Counted from the stretch's first letter, positions 41,584-49,908 are shown. The stretch is 64,000 nucleotides of DNA from Mogibacterium sp. (GCA_017405845.1 JAFQZQ010000016.1:1-64000), one strand, 5' to 3'. The notes: generated by a model from the letters alone, not told the origin. Made by a program: numbers and translations.

Positions 41584-43329
41584 TTATGCAGCCTTATACT
41601 TTTCTCTGTATTTTGCGGAGATGTCAAGGATCTCCTTCTTAAGATCGTCGTCGAGCTTTCCGATCGTATCGATGCGCTCGCATACGTCGGCGTGCTCTGT
41701 CTCAAACAGCTCGACCAGTCCTTCAATGAATGCAGGCACTTCGTCTGCGTCAATGCCCTGCATGGTGTGAGCAAGCGCCATTACAAGCGTGATTACCTGC
41801 TCATGCTGCGACTTCGGTCTGTACTGCTTCTGTCTGAGCATGCGCATCAGGCCCTGGCCGTACTCGAGCTGCGATCTCGTCTGATCGTCGAGGTCGGAAG
41901 CGAACTGTGTGAACACCTCCATCTCGCGGTACTGAGCCAGATCGATACGGAGTGTACCTGCGGCCTTCTTCATAGCCTTGGTCTGAGCGTCGCCTCCTAC
42001 ACGGGAAACTGACAGTCCTACGTTGACCGCCGGTCTCTGACCCGAGAAGAAGAGGTCGGACTCAAGGAATATCTGGCCGTCTGTGATCGAAATAATATTT
42101 GTAGGGATGTATGCGGATACATCGCCTGCCTGCGTCTCGACTATAGGCAGCGCGGTTATGGAGCCTCCGCCTATCTCGTCCGAAAGCCTTGCGGCTCTCT
42201 CGAGCAGTCTTGAATGCAGGTAGAATACGTCGCCGGGATAAGCCTCGCGGCCCGGCGATCTGTCGAGCAGCAGCGAGAGTGCTCTGTATGCGACCGCGTG
42301 CTTTGAAAGGTCATCGTAAACGATGAGCACATCCTTGCCCTGTCTCATGAAGTACTCGCCCATTGCGCAGCCAGCGTATGGAGCGATGTACTGCAGCGGA
42401 GCCGGGTCACTCGCCGAAGCTGTGACGATGATGGAGTAATCCATGGCGCCGTGCTTCTTGAGCGTCTGCTGTATCTGCACTACCGATGATGTTTTCTGTC
42501 CGATGGCAACGTAAATGCATATGCAGTTCTTGCCCTTCTGGTTGATGATGGCGTCAACTGCGATAGCTGTCTTTCCGGTCTGTCTGTCGCCGATGATCAG
42601 CTCTCTCTGGCCTCTGCCGATAGGGAACATCGAGTCAATCGAAAAGATTCCCGTCTCGAGCGGGGTGTCTACCGGCTGTCTGTCGATGATAGGCGGAGCC
42701 TGTGCCTCTACAGGCATGTAGCCCGATGCCTTGATTTCTCCGAGTCCGTCAACAGGCGAACCGAGCGAGTCGACTACTCTGCCGAGGAAGCCCTCGCCAA
42801 CCGGTGTTCCGGCTGTCTTGCCGGTTCTCTTTACGCTCGATCCCTGTGTTACGCTCTCGTCTGCACTGAAAAGTACGCAGCCGATCTCGTCTCTGCGGAT
42901 GTCCTGAACCATTCCCCTTACGCCGTCTGCGAAGAGGAGGATCTCTCCGAATGTTGCGTGCTGGAGTCCGCCGACCGTCGCGATTCCGTCTCCCACGGTC
43001 AGAACCTCGCCGACCTGCTCAGCCATTGCTTCAGGCGTCCAGGTGGAGATGCTCTCCTTAAGGAGCGGTATGATGTTGCCGTTATTTGTCGGCACCTTTA
43101 CGAGCGTATCCCTCAGCTGACGGAACCTGCCGCCTACCGACCAGTCATAAATGTCTGATCCGACTTCAAGTCTGAAGCCACCTGGGAACGCGTCGCTCTT
43201 ATCCCACTGCAGCGGGATATCTGCACCGTATTTTTTCTTTAAAAACTGTCCGAACCTCGCCTTTTGTTCGCTGCTCGGCTCTGCTGCCGAGTAGATGACT
43301 GCGGTGAGGGCCATGTTTTCATTACTCAT
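41584..43329 (-). CDS. atpA: ATP synthase alpha subunit with delta-subunit C-terminal domain fused at its N-terminus
   Basis: 581 residues against about 505. Residues 85-581 are a complete alpha subunit: LTVGDGIATVGGL, P-loop GDRQTGKT (247-254), and the C-terminal helical domain. Residues 1-78 are the C-terminal domain of delta/OSCP: VIYSAAEPSSEQKARF..., then PGGFRLEVGSDIYDWSVGGRF, which equals the family's IGGxxxRVGDxxxDGSVRxRL. The delta N-terminal helical domain is absent and no separate atpH exists between atpF and atpA. Start ATG 43329 has GGAGGAGG six bases upstream and overlaps the atpF stop by eight bases. Confidence 0.93.
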   Translation of the reverse strand: MSNENMALTAVIYSAAEPSSEQKARFGQFLKKKYGADIPLQWDKSDAFPGGFRLEVGSDIYDWSVGGRFRQLRDTLVKVPTNNGNIIPLLKESISTWTPEAMAEQVGEVLTVGDGIATVGGLQHATFGEILLFADGVRGMVQDIRRDEIGCVLFSADESVTQGSSVKRTGKTAGTPVGEGFLGRVVDSLGSPVDGLGEIKASGYMPVEAQAPPIIDRQPVDTPLETGIFSIDSMFPIGRGQRELIIGDRQTGKTAIAVDAIINQKGKNCICIYVAIGQKTSSVVQIQQTLKKHGAMDYSIIVTASASDPAPLQYIAPYAGCAMGEYFMRQGKDVLIVYDDLSKHAVAYRALSLLLDRSPGREAYPGDVFYLHSRLLERAARLSDEIGGGSITALPIVETQAGDVSAYIPTNIISITDGQIFLESDLFFSGQRPAVNVGLSVSRVGGDAQTKAMKKAAGTLRIDLAQYREMEVFTQFASDLDDQTRSQLEYGQGLMRMLRQKQYRPKSQHEQVITLVMALAHTMQGIDADEVPAFIEGLVELFETEHADVCERIDTIGKLDDDLKKEILDISAKYREKYKAA

Positions 43330-43816
43330 TTGTTGCCTCCTCCGCAGCGTCAAGGAACTGGTCGAAAGCATCCGAAGCAGTCTGCTCGAGAGTGAGCTTC
43401 TCCATCGCGTCGGTGATCATGCCTGTGATCTCCTTCTGAGCGGATTCGATTATCTCGTTCTTCTCTCTGTCAGCTTCAGTGCGGGCATCCGAAATGATCT
43501 TCTCAGCTTCGCCGCGCGCTGCTGCAAGTCTGCGTTCTCTTTCGGCTTCGATTTCCTTGCTCATCCTGTTCTTCTCGGCTCTTACCTCGTCATCGAACTC
43601 CTTCTCCTTCTTAAGGTATGAAGCCTTGCTGTTTTCGGCATCAGCGAGAGCCTGCTCGGCCTTGCTGTCCATGTCAGCATAATGAGCCTCTCTGCCTTCC
43701 ATGAAATTCTTCACCGGCTTGTAGAGAAGTATGTAAAGAGCTCCGAAGAGTATGGTGAAATTGAACAGGTGCAGCAAAATCTGCTGCCAGTCTATATTAA
43801 GTGGTACTCCTGTCAT
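43322..43816 (-). CDS. atpF: ATP synthase b subunit
   Basis: 164 residues, normal length. One N-terminal helix (about 10-30), then a long charged coiled coil that forms the peripheral stalk, ending LEQTASDAFDQFLDAAEEAT. It contains no sequence resembling the missing delta N-terminal domain. Only one b gene, so the stalk is a homodimer. Confidence 0.96.
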   Translation of the reverse strand: MTGVPLNIDWQQILLHLFNFTILFGALYILLYKPVKNFMEGREAHYADMDSKAEQALADAENSKASYLKKEKEFDDEVRAEKNRMSKEIEAERERRLAAARGEAEKIISDARTEADREKNEIIESAQKEITGMITDAMEKLTLEQTASDAFDQFLDAAEEATNE

Positions 43817-43865
43817 CTGATTTCTCCCTGTCTTTCAAATTAACGTCTGCCGACGCATCCGTCCG

Positions 43866-44243
43866 TTAAAGTACGAATATGATCAGGATGACCGTGAGCA
43901 GTGCGTAGATTACTACTGTCTCGATGAATACGAGTCCCAGCATGAAGCTTGTACGGATCTGTCCGCCTGCCTCAGGCTGTCTGGAAATACCCTCTGACGT
44001 CTTGGCTCCGAAAACACCCATTCCGATGGCACCGCCGCATGCAGCGAGTCCGATAGCGATGGCTGCAGCGATGGCCTTGAGACCTGTTGTTGTAGCTGCG
44101 GCAGCTGCGGCAGCGTCTCCTGCTGCTGCGGTATCGCCTGTGTCAGCGAAAACTCCGACCGTCAGAATCATCATCATGGCGGCAGCAACCAGTCCGAGAA
44201 CGATTGCCAGTCTTGTCAGTTTCTTTGCGTTGAGGTTTAACAT
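43866..44243 (-). CDS. atpE: ATP synthase c subunit with N-terminal extension
   Basis: 125 residues against 75-90. Residues 52-125 are the two-helix c subunit: GLKAIAAAIAIGLAACGGAIG, polar loop RQPEA, then LVFIETVVIYAL with ion-binding E108. Residues 1-51 add a basic start, a hydrophobic segment (10-33) ending VFADTG like a signal-peptide site, and an Ala-rich linker. At the position of the Gln that marks Na+-binding c rings there is Met75, so protons are the likely coupling ion. Confidence 0.93.
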   Translation of the reverse strand: MLNLNAKKLTRLAIVLGLVAAAMMMILTVGVFADTGDTAAAGDAAAAAAATTTGLKAIAAAIAIGLAACGGAIGMGVFGAKTSEGISRQPEAGGQIRTSFMLGLVFIETVVIYALLTVILIIFVL

Positions 44244-44283
44244 GATAGTTCTCCTTTTGAAAAAGATTAAATAATTATCTAGT

Positions 44284-45150
44284 TTATACTGCTTGTTCTT
44301 TTACTACTGTCGTACGCTTTTTACCGCGCTTTCTTTTTTCTTTAGGCGGCTTCTCTACTTTCTCTGATACTTCACCGTAGAAGAGTGAGGTCAGCATTGT
44401 AAGTACGTATGCCTGAATCAGTGCGTGGAGCAGTGTGAACAGAACTCCGACTACGACAGGCACTACGTAGCTCATCGCTGTGTAGTAATAGACAAGCTCG
44501 GTTACCAGGGCTCCTGAAATCAGGGCTCCGAAAAGTCGGAAGCTGAGCGAGAGCGGCAGCGAGAAGTCTTTGAGCGTTTTGCCTATGCCCTTGACTCCGT
44601 TGCCTACGATACCGCCCGACATGATCACCAGATACGAAAGGCATCCCAGCATGATGGCTCCGTTGACATCGGCCATCGGTGCCGGAAGTGATATCGGGTG
44701 ACCGCTCGTGGTTATAGCCTGCACACCGAAAAGCTCGAAGATCGTGCCGGTAAAGATGTATGAACCGGCCGCGAATATGTAAGCTCCGAGGAATCCGTTA
44801 ATGTGCGAGTTGCCCTTTGCCATTCCATCGAAAATACCGACAACAGTCTCAAGTACCAGCTGGAACTTGCCCGGTACGAGCTTGAAGCGCGGTATCACGA
44901 AGATCCTGCATATAAGCGCAAAGAGGATCATGATGCCCGACACTATGAAGCCTGAGATCAGCGCCGGATTTACATCCTTGAGGCCAAAGAGACTGATCTT
45001 GTTGACGTCGTGCATTACGGCGTCGCGCATGACAGTCTGAATGGACTCCTCTTCTCCGCCATGGCCACCGGTAAGGATCGATCCGATCATAAATACCAGC
45101 GCTATGAGCGAGAAGACAATTATTGCTTTTTTACGCTCTTGTTTAGTCAT
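44284..45150 (-). CDS. atpB: ATP synthase a subunit
   Basis: 288 residues from ATG 45150 (AAGGAG nine bases upstream; an upstream TTG is not used). Five or six helices; the essential Arg lies in SLSFRLFGALISG (FGA where FGN is usual). The C-terminus adds a basic tail PPKEKRKRGKKRTT not found in most family members. First gene of the operon; no atpI precedes it. Confidence 0.95.
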   Translation of the reverse strand: MTKQERKKAIIVFSLIALVFMIGSILTGGHGGEEESIQTVMRDAVMHDVNKISLFGLKDVNPALISGFIVSGIMILFALICRIFVIPRFKLVPGKFQLVLETVVGIFDGMAKGNSHINGFLGAYIFAAGSYIFTGTIFELFGVQAITTSGHPISLPAPMADVNGAIMLGCLSYLVIMSGGIVGNGVKGIGKTLKDFSLPLSLSFRLFGALISGALVTELVYYYTAMSYVVPVVVGVLFTLLHALIQAYVLTMLTSLFYGEVSEKVEKPPKEKRKRGKKRTTVVKEQAV

Positions 45151-45229
45151 AAGCGTATACTCCTTCAATTACTACCGCCTTTTTTGGCCGTCACAAAACA
45201 GCCTAGGCGGCAACAGTCTTAACTGAGTT

Positions 45230-45257
45230 ATTTTACCACTTTGCCACTGCAATTCAA
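45230..45257 (-). promoter_or_regulatory. Promoter of the ATP synthase operon
   Basis: Minus strand -35 TTGAAT (45257-45252), 16-bp spacer, extended -10 TGGTAAAAT (45238-45230). It is about 75 bases before atpB; the leader contains an imperfect hairpin with CCGCCT and AGGCGG arms. Confidence 0.65.
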
Positions 45258-45293
45258 ACCCCTTATGGGCCACGTGATACTAAATCGGTCCCG

Positions 45294-45323
45294 CAAAAAA
45301 ACGACCAGATATGTATCTGATCG
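45294..45323 (-). terminator. Terminator of the 115-aa gene
   Basis: CGATCAGAT-ACAT-ATCTGGTCG (45323-45302 on the minus strand, one G-U pair) followed by TTTTTTTG. It lies between that gene's stop and the atp promoter, so the ATP synthase operon is separate. Confidence 0.85.
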
Positions 45324-45345
45324 CCTTTTACAAATTGCGGTAATG

Positions 45346-45693
45346 CTAAAGTCCTATATGTTCTATGGCTGCGGCGCGTATCGCGTCTATCGCCTTAAGT
45401 TGTTTTTCCAGGCTCTCTGCCCCTTCCCTGACAAATATTTCCGCACCGCCTTCATCGAAGCTGATCATAGCTGCCGATACAAGCACCGGCTCAAGGAAGA
45501 AAAAAGTCCCGACACCTGCAAGTATCAGGCCCTCCGGGTGCCTGCGCACATACGCCTTCAGCCTTGACGGATCCGCAAAGGATCTCACGTGCCGCTGCTG
45601 TCCCGAGGCGTCCTCAAATGTCTGCTTTACATCCGGGTCGTCAACCAATAACGCCCCATCAAGAATATGTCCATTAATTCTGATACTCTTCAT
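45346..45693 (-). CDS. Hypothetical protein, 115 aa
   Basis: No family recognised. The N-terminal half is polar (DDPDVKQTFEDASGQQRHVRSF), followed by a helix with hydrophobic residues near 58-78 (GLILAGVGTFFFLEPVLVSAAM) and a charged end. Alone in its transcript, with a terminator behind it. It sits opposite the XRE regulator gene; the two starts are about 180 bases apart, so they may share control. Confidence 0.65.
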   Translation of the reverse strand: MKSIRINGHILDGALLVDDPDVKQTFEDASGQQRHVRSFADPSRLKAYVRRHPEGLILAGVGTFFFLEPVLVSAAMISFDEGGAEIFVREGAESLEKQLKAIDAIRAAAIEHIGL

Positions 45694-45755
45694 TATCTCA
45701 ATATGTCATCAACTCAATAACAGCACAAAATGACTACCTTTGAGATAATAGCAAA

Positions 45756-45824
45756 ACATTGAGTCGGATTCAATGTGCCACATTTAAAAATTCAAGCTCT
45801 CGCATTGTAAACCCAATGTGCCAC
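45756..45824. promoter_or_regulatory. Operator-like repeats between the 115-aa gene and the XRE gene
   Basis: The direct repeat CAATGTGCCAC occurs at 45771-45781 and 45814-45824, 43 bp apart. Each copy ends an inverted repeat: ACATTGA-7-TCAATGT (45756-45776) and CATTG-6-CAATG (45803-45818). This is a likely site for the XRE protein on its own promoter. Confidence 0.5.
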
Positions 45825-45875
45825 TTTGAATTATCATTTATATAAGGAATGATAACCAAAGCCGGGGAAAGCGCC

Positions 45876-46241
45876 ATGAGTAAAAAAGGAGTCACCAACA
45901 CGAATAACATCGGAGCCAACATCCGCGCAGCAAGAATGCGGGCTGATTTGACGCAGGAAACTATGGCGGAAATGATTGGGGTGACACCTCAGCATTTATC
46001 CGGACTTGAACGAGGTCTCGTAGGCACATCAGTACCTACGCTGATGAAGATATGTACCGAGCTGAACGTGAGTGCCGACTTCATCCTGTTTGGAAGCAGC
46101 AGTGATACAGATACTGCAAGCTCTACTCTCATCGAAAGGGTACAGCGCCTGCCAAAGCACAAGGCGGATATCGTAGAAAGGTATATGGACTTCGTATTCG
46201 AGCTAATGGATATGGATCCGAATCAGCGGACCGGTAAATAG
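45876..46241 (+). CDS. XRE family transcriptional regulator
   Basis: 121 residues from ATG 45876 (GGGGA in front; an upstream ATG has an RBS too close). N-terminal helix-turn-helix of Cro/CI type (about 12-70): GANIRAARMRADLTQETMAE and MIGVTPQHLSGLERGLVGTS. The rest (70-121) is helical and probably dimerises. Alone on the plus strand between the ATP synthase and ribosomal clusters. Target unknown; own promoter region and the 115-aa gene are the best guesses. Confidence 0.88.
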   Translation: MSKKGVTNTNNIGANIRAARMRADLTQETMAEMIGVTPQHLSGLERGLVGTSVPTLMKICTELNVSADFILFGSSSDTDTASSTLIERVQRLPKHKADIVERYMDFVFELMDMDPNQRTGK

Positions 46242-46470
46242 CCCTTCTGATACCATCCGAGCGGTTAGCTTGCTTTAACAGGCTGAAAATGCCACCTTTG
46301 TCAAGGTTCGTGAAATCTGAGGCGACAAATCGACCCGAAAAAGCTGTAAACCTTGTATCGATTCTTTATTTTGCCAAATTTGTCAAGGTAAAGCGCCAAG
46401 TTATCTTGGACTAACCGGCCAAAATCGACACTCGATGCAAGGTTTTCTACATAACGCACATAACAGCGCA
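46242..46470. other. Non-coding gap with a long inverted repeat
   Basis: No credible gene is seen. GTAAACCTTGTATCGA (46346-46361) can pair with TCGATGCAAGGTTTTC (46432-46447) with one wobble and one mismatch; the loop holds a small hairpin CCAAG-TTAT-CTTGG. TTTGTCAAGGT occurs twice (near 46297 and 46379). Possibly a structured RNA or decayed mobile DNA. Confidence 0.35.
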
Positions 46471-46502
46471 TAAAACAAGGGCGATGCTTCTGCACCGCCC
46501 TT
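46471..46502 (-). terminator. Terminator of the ribosomal protein cluster
   Basis: AAGGGCG-12-CGCCCTT (46502-46477 on the minus strand), with an inner GC/GC pair, then GTTTTATG. It is the first terminator after rplQ, 67 bases behind its stop. Confidence 0.75.
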
Positions 46503-46507
46503 TGCTG

Positions 46508-46576
46508 TTTCGTGATTCTCAGTTGCACGGTTTTGTGCTTCTTGATTGCACGCTTTCGTGATTCTTAATTACACGA
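46508..46576. repeat. Three tandem 23-bp repeats covering the rplQ stop
   Basis: Units at 46508-46530, 46531-46553 and 46554-46576, consensus TTTCGTGATTCTTRATTGCA CGN. The third unit includes the last codons and stop of rplQ; the other two lie in the 3' untranslated region. The units differ by 4-7 bases, so the duplication is not recent. Confidence 0.8.
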
Positions 46577-46910
46577 GCTCGAGGAATACTACCTCTGCGT
46601 TGTCTCCCTGTCTAGGTCCAAGCTTGAGGATACGTGTGTATCCACCGTTTCTGTTCTCATAACCCGGAGCGATCTCATCGAAGAGTTTTGTAACGACATC
46701 TTCGTCGAACAGATACTCGAGGCACTGTCTTCTTGCGTGAAGGTCACCCTTCTTTGCGATAGTGATAAGCTTCTCAGCCTGACGGCCTGCTTCCTTAGCT
46801 CTCATATCTGTTGTTGTGATTCTGCCTTCTCTGAAAAGATCGGTTACCAGGTTTCTCAGCATGGATTTTCTGTGTGCAGAATTTCTGCCCAGCTTCTTAT
46901 AACCTTTCAT
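46569..46910 (-). CDS. rplQ: Ribosomal protein bL17
   Basis: 113 residues. [34 protein letters not shown] is the conserved N-terminus; ends ...[14 protein letters not shown]. Binds 23S rRNA at the exit side of the 50S. Last gene of the cluster, 17 bases after rpoA, and its end has been copied into a tandem repeat. Confidence 0.98.
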   Translation of the reverse strand: MKGYKKLGRNSAHRKSMLRNLVTDLFREGRITTTDMRAKEAGRQAEKLITIAKKGDLHARRQCLEYLFDEDVVTKLFDEIAPGYENRNGGYTRILKLGPRQGDNAEVVFLELV

Positions 46911-46927
46911 TGATGGCTCCTTTCAAA

Positions 46928-47875
46928 TTACTCTTCTTCGCTCGGCTTGAGTGAAAGCCCCAGCTCAGCGAGTTTGTTTTTAACTTCTACAAGCGACTTC
47001 ATTCCGAGGTTTCTGACCTTCATCATATCTTCCTCAGTCTTCTGTGTGAGTTCCTCAACAGTGTTGATGGATGCTCTCTTGAGGCAGTTGAATGAACGAA
47101 CGGACAGTTCCAGCTCTTCGATCGCCATGACGAGTGCCTTCTCTTTGCGGTCCTCATCCTTTTCGATCATGAACTTCATGTCGCTTACTTCAGCACCAAG
47201 ACCGATGAACAGCTCGAGGTGCTCCTGGATGATCTTTGCTCCGATCGAAACGCCTTCTTCAGGTGCGATCGAACCATCTGTCCAAATCTCCAGAACGAGT
47301 CTGTCAAAGTCTGTTACCTGACCGACTCTGGTGTTTTCAACCGTGAAGTTGACCTTTGTTACAGGTGTGAAGATTGAGTCAACAGGGATAACCGCGATTG
47401 GTGTATCCGGAGTCTTGTTCATCTCCGCAGGTACATAGCCCTTGCCTGTTGCGATGTTCATCTCCATTACCAGTGTAGCATTTTCTGCCAATGTGGCAAT
47501 GTGGAGGTCAGGGTTGTAGATCTCTGTGTCGGAATCTACAAGGATATCTCTAGCCGTGACTTCGCATGGACCGACAGCATTGATGATTGCTCTTCTGTCA
47601 TCATCTCCGTCAACCCTTACTGCAAGTCTCTTCAGGTTAAGGATAATTTCAGTAACATCTTCCTTGACGCCAGGGATTGTCGAGAACTCGTGGAGAATTC
47701 CGTCAATCTTTACGCTTGTGATAGCTGCGCCCGGAAGAGAGCTCAGCAGAACTCTTCTCATGCAGTTACCGAGAGTTGTGCCGTATCCCCTCTCAAGAGG
47801 TTCGATCACGAATTTACCATAACGACCGTTTTCATCAACTTCTTTGGTAATAGTTGGTTTTATAATTTCGATCAT
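46928..47875 (-). CDS. rpoA: RNA polymerase alpha subunit
   Basis: 315 residues. N-terminal assembly domain with [23 protein letters not shown] and C-terminal DNA-binding domain (about 250-312) with [20 protein letters not shown]. Usual place between rpsD and rplQ. Confidence 0.98.
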   Translation of the reverse strand: MIEIIKPTITKEVDENGRYGKFVIEPLERGYGTTLGNCMRRVLLSSLPGAAITSVKIDGILHEFSTIPGVKEDVTEIILNLKRLAVRVDGDDDRRAIINAVGPCEVTARDILVDSDTEIYNPDLHIATLAENATLVMEMNIATGKGYVPAEMNKTPDTPIAVIPVDSIFTPVTKVNFTVENTRVGQVTDFDRLVLEIWTDGSIAPEEGVSIGAKIIQEHLELFIGLGAEVSDMKFMIEKDEDRKEKALVMAIEELELSVRSFNCLKRASINTVEELTQKTEEDMMKVRNLGMKSLVEVKNKLAELGLSLKPSEEE

Positions 47876-47916
47876 AATCTTCCCCCCTGGATATTCAATT
47901 ATAACGACTGCTTCTA

Positions 47917-47933
47917 TGCCGGTTGATCCGGCA
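47917..47933 (-). other. Hairpin between rpsD and rpoA
   Basis: TGCCGG-ATCAA-CCGGCA on the minus strand, a perfect 6-bp stem in the 67-base gap, with no T-run. Possibly a processing or stability signal. Confidence 0.4.
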
Positions 47934-47942
47934 GCTAAGCTA

Positions 47943-48530
47943 CTATCTTGAATAGAACTCTACGATGTAGTGCTCTTCGATAGGAAGGTCAACGTCCGCT
48001 CTCTCTGGAGTTCTGGTGATCTTACCCTCGAACTTATCAAGATCAAGGTCGATCCAGGCAGGTGTTGTGATGATCATTTCCTTAAGCTCATTGAACTTAG
48101 GGGATGACTGCGACTTAGCCTTTACGGATACAACATCACCGGCCTTGAGCTCCATTGAAGGAATGTCTGCCTTCTTGCCGTTTACCAGGAAGTGACCGTG
48201 GTTTACAAGCTGACGTGCTTCTCTTCTTGTTGCTGCAAATCCCATTCTGAATACTACGTTGTCCAGTCTGCTCTCGAGCATGATGAGGAGATTCTCACCG
48301 GCTCCGCCTTTTCTCTTCGAAGCCTTCTCGAACAGGTTGCGGAACTGAGTCTCGCTGAGTCCGTAAGTGAATCTTACTTTCTGCTTCTCGTTCAGCTGGA
48401 TACCGTATTCGCTCTTCTTGCGGCGTCTTACTGCGCCATGTCTTTTGGATTTTTTATTAACACCCAGGTACTGTGGCTCGATACCAAGAGCTCTTGCTCT
48501 CTTCAGTACAGGTCCTCTATCTCTTGACAT
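47943..48530 (-). CDS. rpsD: Ribosomal protein uS4
   Basis: 195 residues from ATG 48530 (AGGAGG upstream; a longer frame exists and is rejected). Lacks the N-terminal zinc cysteines, so it is the C-minus type. S4 RNA-binding domain from residue 86 ([28 protein letters not shown]). Early 30S assembly protein; in other bacteria it also represses its own operon. Confidence 0.98.
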   Translation of the reverse strand: MSRDRGPVLKRARALGIEPQYLGVNKKSKRHGAVRRRKKSEYGIQLNEKQKVRFTYGLSETQFRNLFEKASKRKGGAGENLLIMLESRLDNVVFRMGFAATRREARQLVNHGHFLVNGKKADIPSMELKAGDVVSVKAKSQSSPKFNELKEMIITTPAWIDLDLDKFEGKITRTPERADVDLPIEEHYIVEFYSR

Positions 48531-48552
48531 ATATTCTGCTCCTCCTTCCCGA

Positions 48553-48945
48553 TTAGACTCTTCTCTTCTTAGGCGGTCTGCAACCATTGTGAGGAATCGG
48601 TGTGATGTCCTTGATCATGGTTACCTTGAGTCCTGCAGTCTCAAGTGCTCTTACTGCGGAATCTCTGCCCGAGCCAGGTCCCTTTACGTAGACTTCTACT
48701 GTCTTGAGACCGTGTTCCATAGCCGCCTTAGCTGCTACTGTAGCTGCTTCTGCTGCTGCGAACGGAGTGCTCTTACGGGAGCCTCTGAATCCGTTTGAAC
48801 CAGCGCTGGACCAGCTAAGTGCATTTCCGTCCATGTCGGTCAGTGTGATCAGCGTATTGTTGAAGGTGGACTGGATATGAGCCTGGCCTCTCTCAACGTT
48901 CTTACGTTCTCTCTTTTTCTTTCTAATCTGTTTCTTGACAGCCAT
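48553..48945 (-). CDS. rpsK: Ribosomal protein uS11
   Basis: 130 residues, with [20 protein letters not shown] and the C-terminal [13 protein letters not shown]. Platform protein of the 30S. Normal length; 19 bases after rpsM. Confidence 0.98.
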   Translation of the reverse strand: MAVKKQIRKKKRERKNVERGQAHIQSTFNNTLITLTDMDGNALSWSSAGSNGFRGSRKSTPFAAAEAATVAAKAAMEHGLKTVEVYVKGPGSGRDSAVRALETAGLKVTMIKDITPIPHNGCRPPKKRRV

Positions 48946-48964
48946 AACTTATACCTCCTTCCCC

Positions 48965-49330
48965 TTATCTCTTCTTTCCTGCAAGACGCTTCGGACCCTT
49001 GCGTGTCCTTGCATTCGTCTTTGTCTTCTGACCCCTTACAGGGAGTCCTCTTCTGTGTCTGATACCTCTGTAAGATCCGATCTCCATGAGTCTCTTGATG
49101 TTGAGCGAAACCTCTCTTCTGAGGTCACCTTCTACCATGTAGTCAGCATCGATAACTCTTCTGATCTTACCGGCGTCTTCTTCTGTCAGATCTCTTACTC
49201 TGATGTCAGGATCAACTCCCGCCTTAGCGAGAATCTCTCTGGATGTTGCGAGACCGATTCCATAGATGTATGTCAGACCGTATTCGATCCTCTTATCTCT
49301 TGGCAGGTCTACTCCGGCAATTCTTGCCAT
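48965..49330 (-). CDS. rpsM: Ribosomal protein uS13
   Basis: 121 residues: [20 protein letters not shown]... and C-terminal [20 protein letters not shown]. Head protein of the 30S contacting P-site tRNA and the 50S. Preceded by an unusually long 221-bp structured gap. Confidence 0.98.
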   Translation of the reverse strand: MARIAGVDLPRDKRIEYGLTYIYGIGLATSREILAKAGVDPDIRVRDLTEEDAGKIRRVIDADYMVEGDLRREVSLNIKRLMEIGSYRGIRHRRGLPVRGQKTKTNARTRKGPKRLAGKKR

Positions 49331-49551
49331 GTTTTTCCTCCTTTCCCATCTTCCGTCACCTTACCCGGGGGTGATATAGACGGGTGTTCCAAGTTTTTTA
49401 AAGCGTTTTATCCTGAGAACCCGGCCTCTCAGCGCTTAATAACAATTTCCGTTAGCGTGCGAATACCCAAGGCACAATACGCCCTTGGGTTTCACGCGAA
49501 CGCTTTATAATAACATTTTTCAGATGTTTTTTATTGTTCTTTTTTCTGTGC
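49331..49551 (-). promoter_or_regulatory. Structured leader upstream of rpsM
   Basis: 221 bases without a gene inside an otherwise tightly packed cluster. On the minus strand: AACAT-7-ATGTT, then GCGTG/CACGC enclosing ACCCAAGG-10-CCTTGGGT (about 49456-49492), then CGCTT-CTGAGA-8-TCTCAG with AAGCG after a 7-base bulge (about 49399-49439). TTATTATAAAG could be a -10 region. This is the position where S4 represses the alpha operon in E. coli. Confidence 0.5.
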
Positions 49552-49665
49552 TTAGCCCTGACGCTGTTTGTGCTTAGGGTTCTCACAGATAACCATTACA
49601 CGACCGTGTCTCTTGATGACTTTGCACTTGTCGCACATTGGCTTTACAGATGCTCTAACCTTCAT
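49552..49665 (-). CDS. rpmJ: Ribosomal protein bL36
   Basis: 37 residues: [20 protein letters not shown]... ending PKHKQRQG. Zinc ligands C11, C14, C27 and H32 are all present (zinc-containing type). Ribosome binding site AGGA in front. 15 bases after infA. Confidence 0.98.
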   Translation of the reverse strand: MKVRASVKPMCDKCKVIKRHGRVMVICENPKHKQRQG

Positions 49666-49680
49666 TTTTATATCCTCCAA

Positions 49681-49899
49681 CTATTTCTCACGCCATGTGA
49701 TTCTTCCGCGAGTCAGATCATAAGGCGACAGTTCGACCTTAACTCTGTCACCTGGCAGAATACGAATGTAGTTCATTCTGATCTTACCGGAGATATGAGC
49801 AAGTATTTCGAAATCGTTATCCAGCCTCACCTTGAACATTGCGTTCGGCTGCGCATCGATAACGGTGCCCATTGCCTCTATAGTGTTGCTTTTTGCCAT
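49681..49899 (-). CDS. infA: Translation initiation factor IF-1
   Basis: 72 residues, one S1/OB fold: [20 protein letters not shown], then [28 protein letters not shown]. Binds the 30S A site. Usual place between map and rpmJ. Confidence 0.98.
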   Translation of the reverse strand: MAKSNTIEAMGTVIDAQPNAMFKVRLDNDFEILAHISGKIRMNYIRILPGDRVKVELSPYDLTRGRITWREK

Positions 49900-49908
49900 A
49901 CGTTCCTC

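Noticed and set aside
46301..46528. 75-codon minus-strand frame after rplQ
   Set aside because: It runs through the terminator, starts without an RBS, and has no family resemblance.
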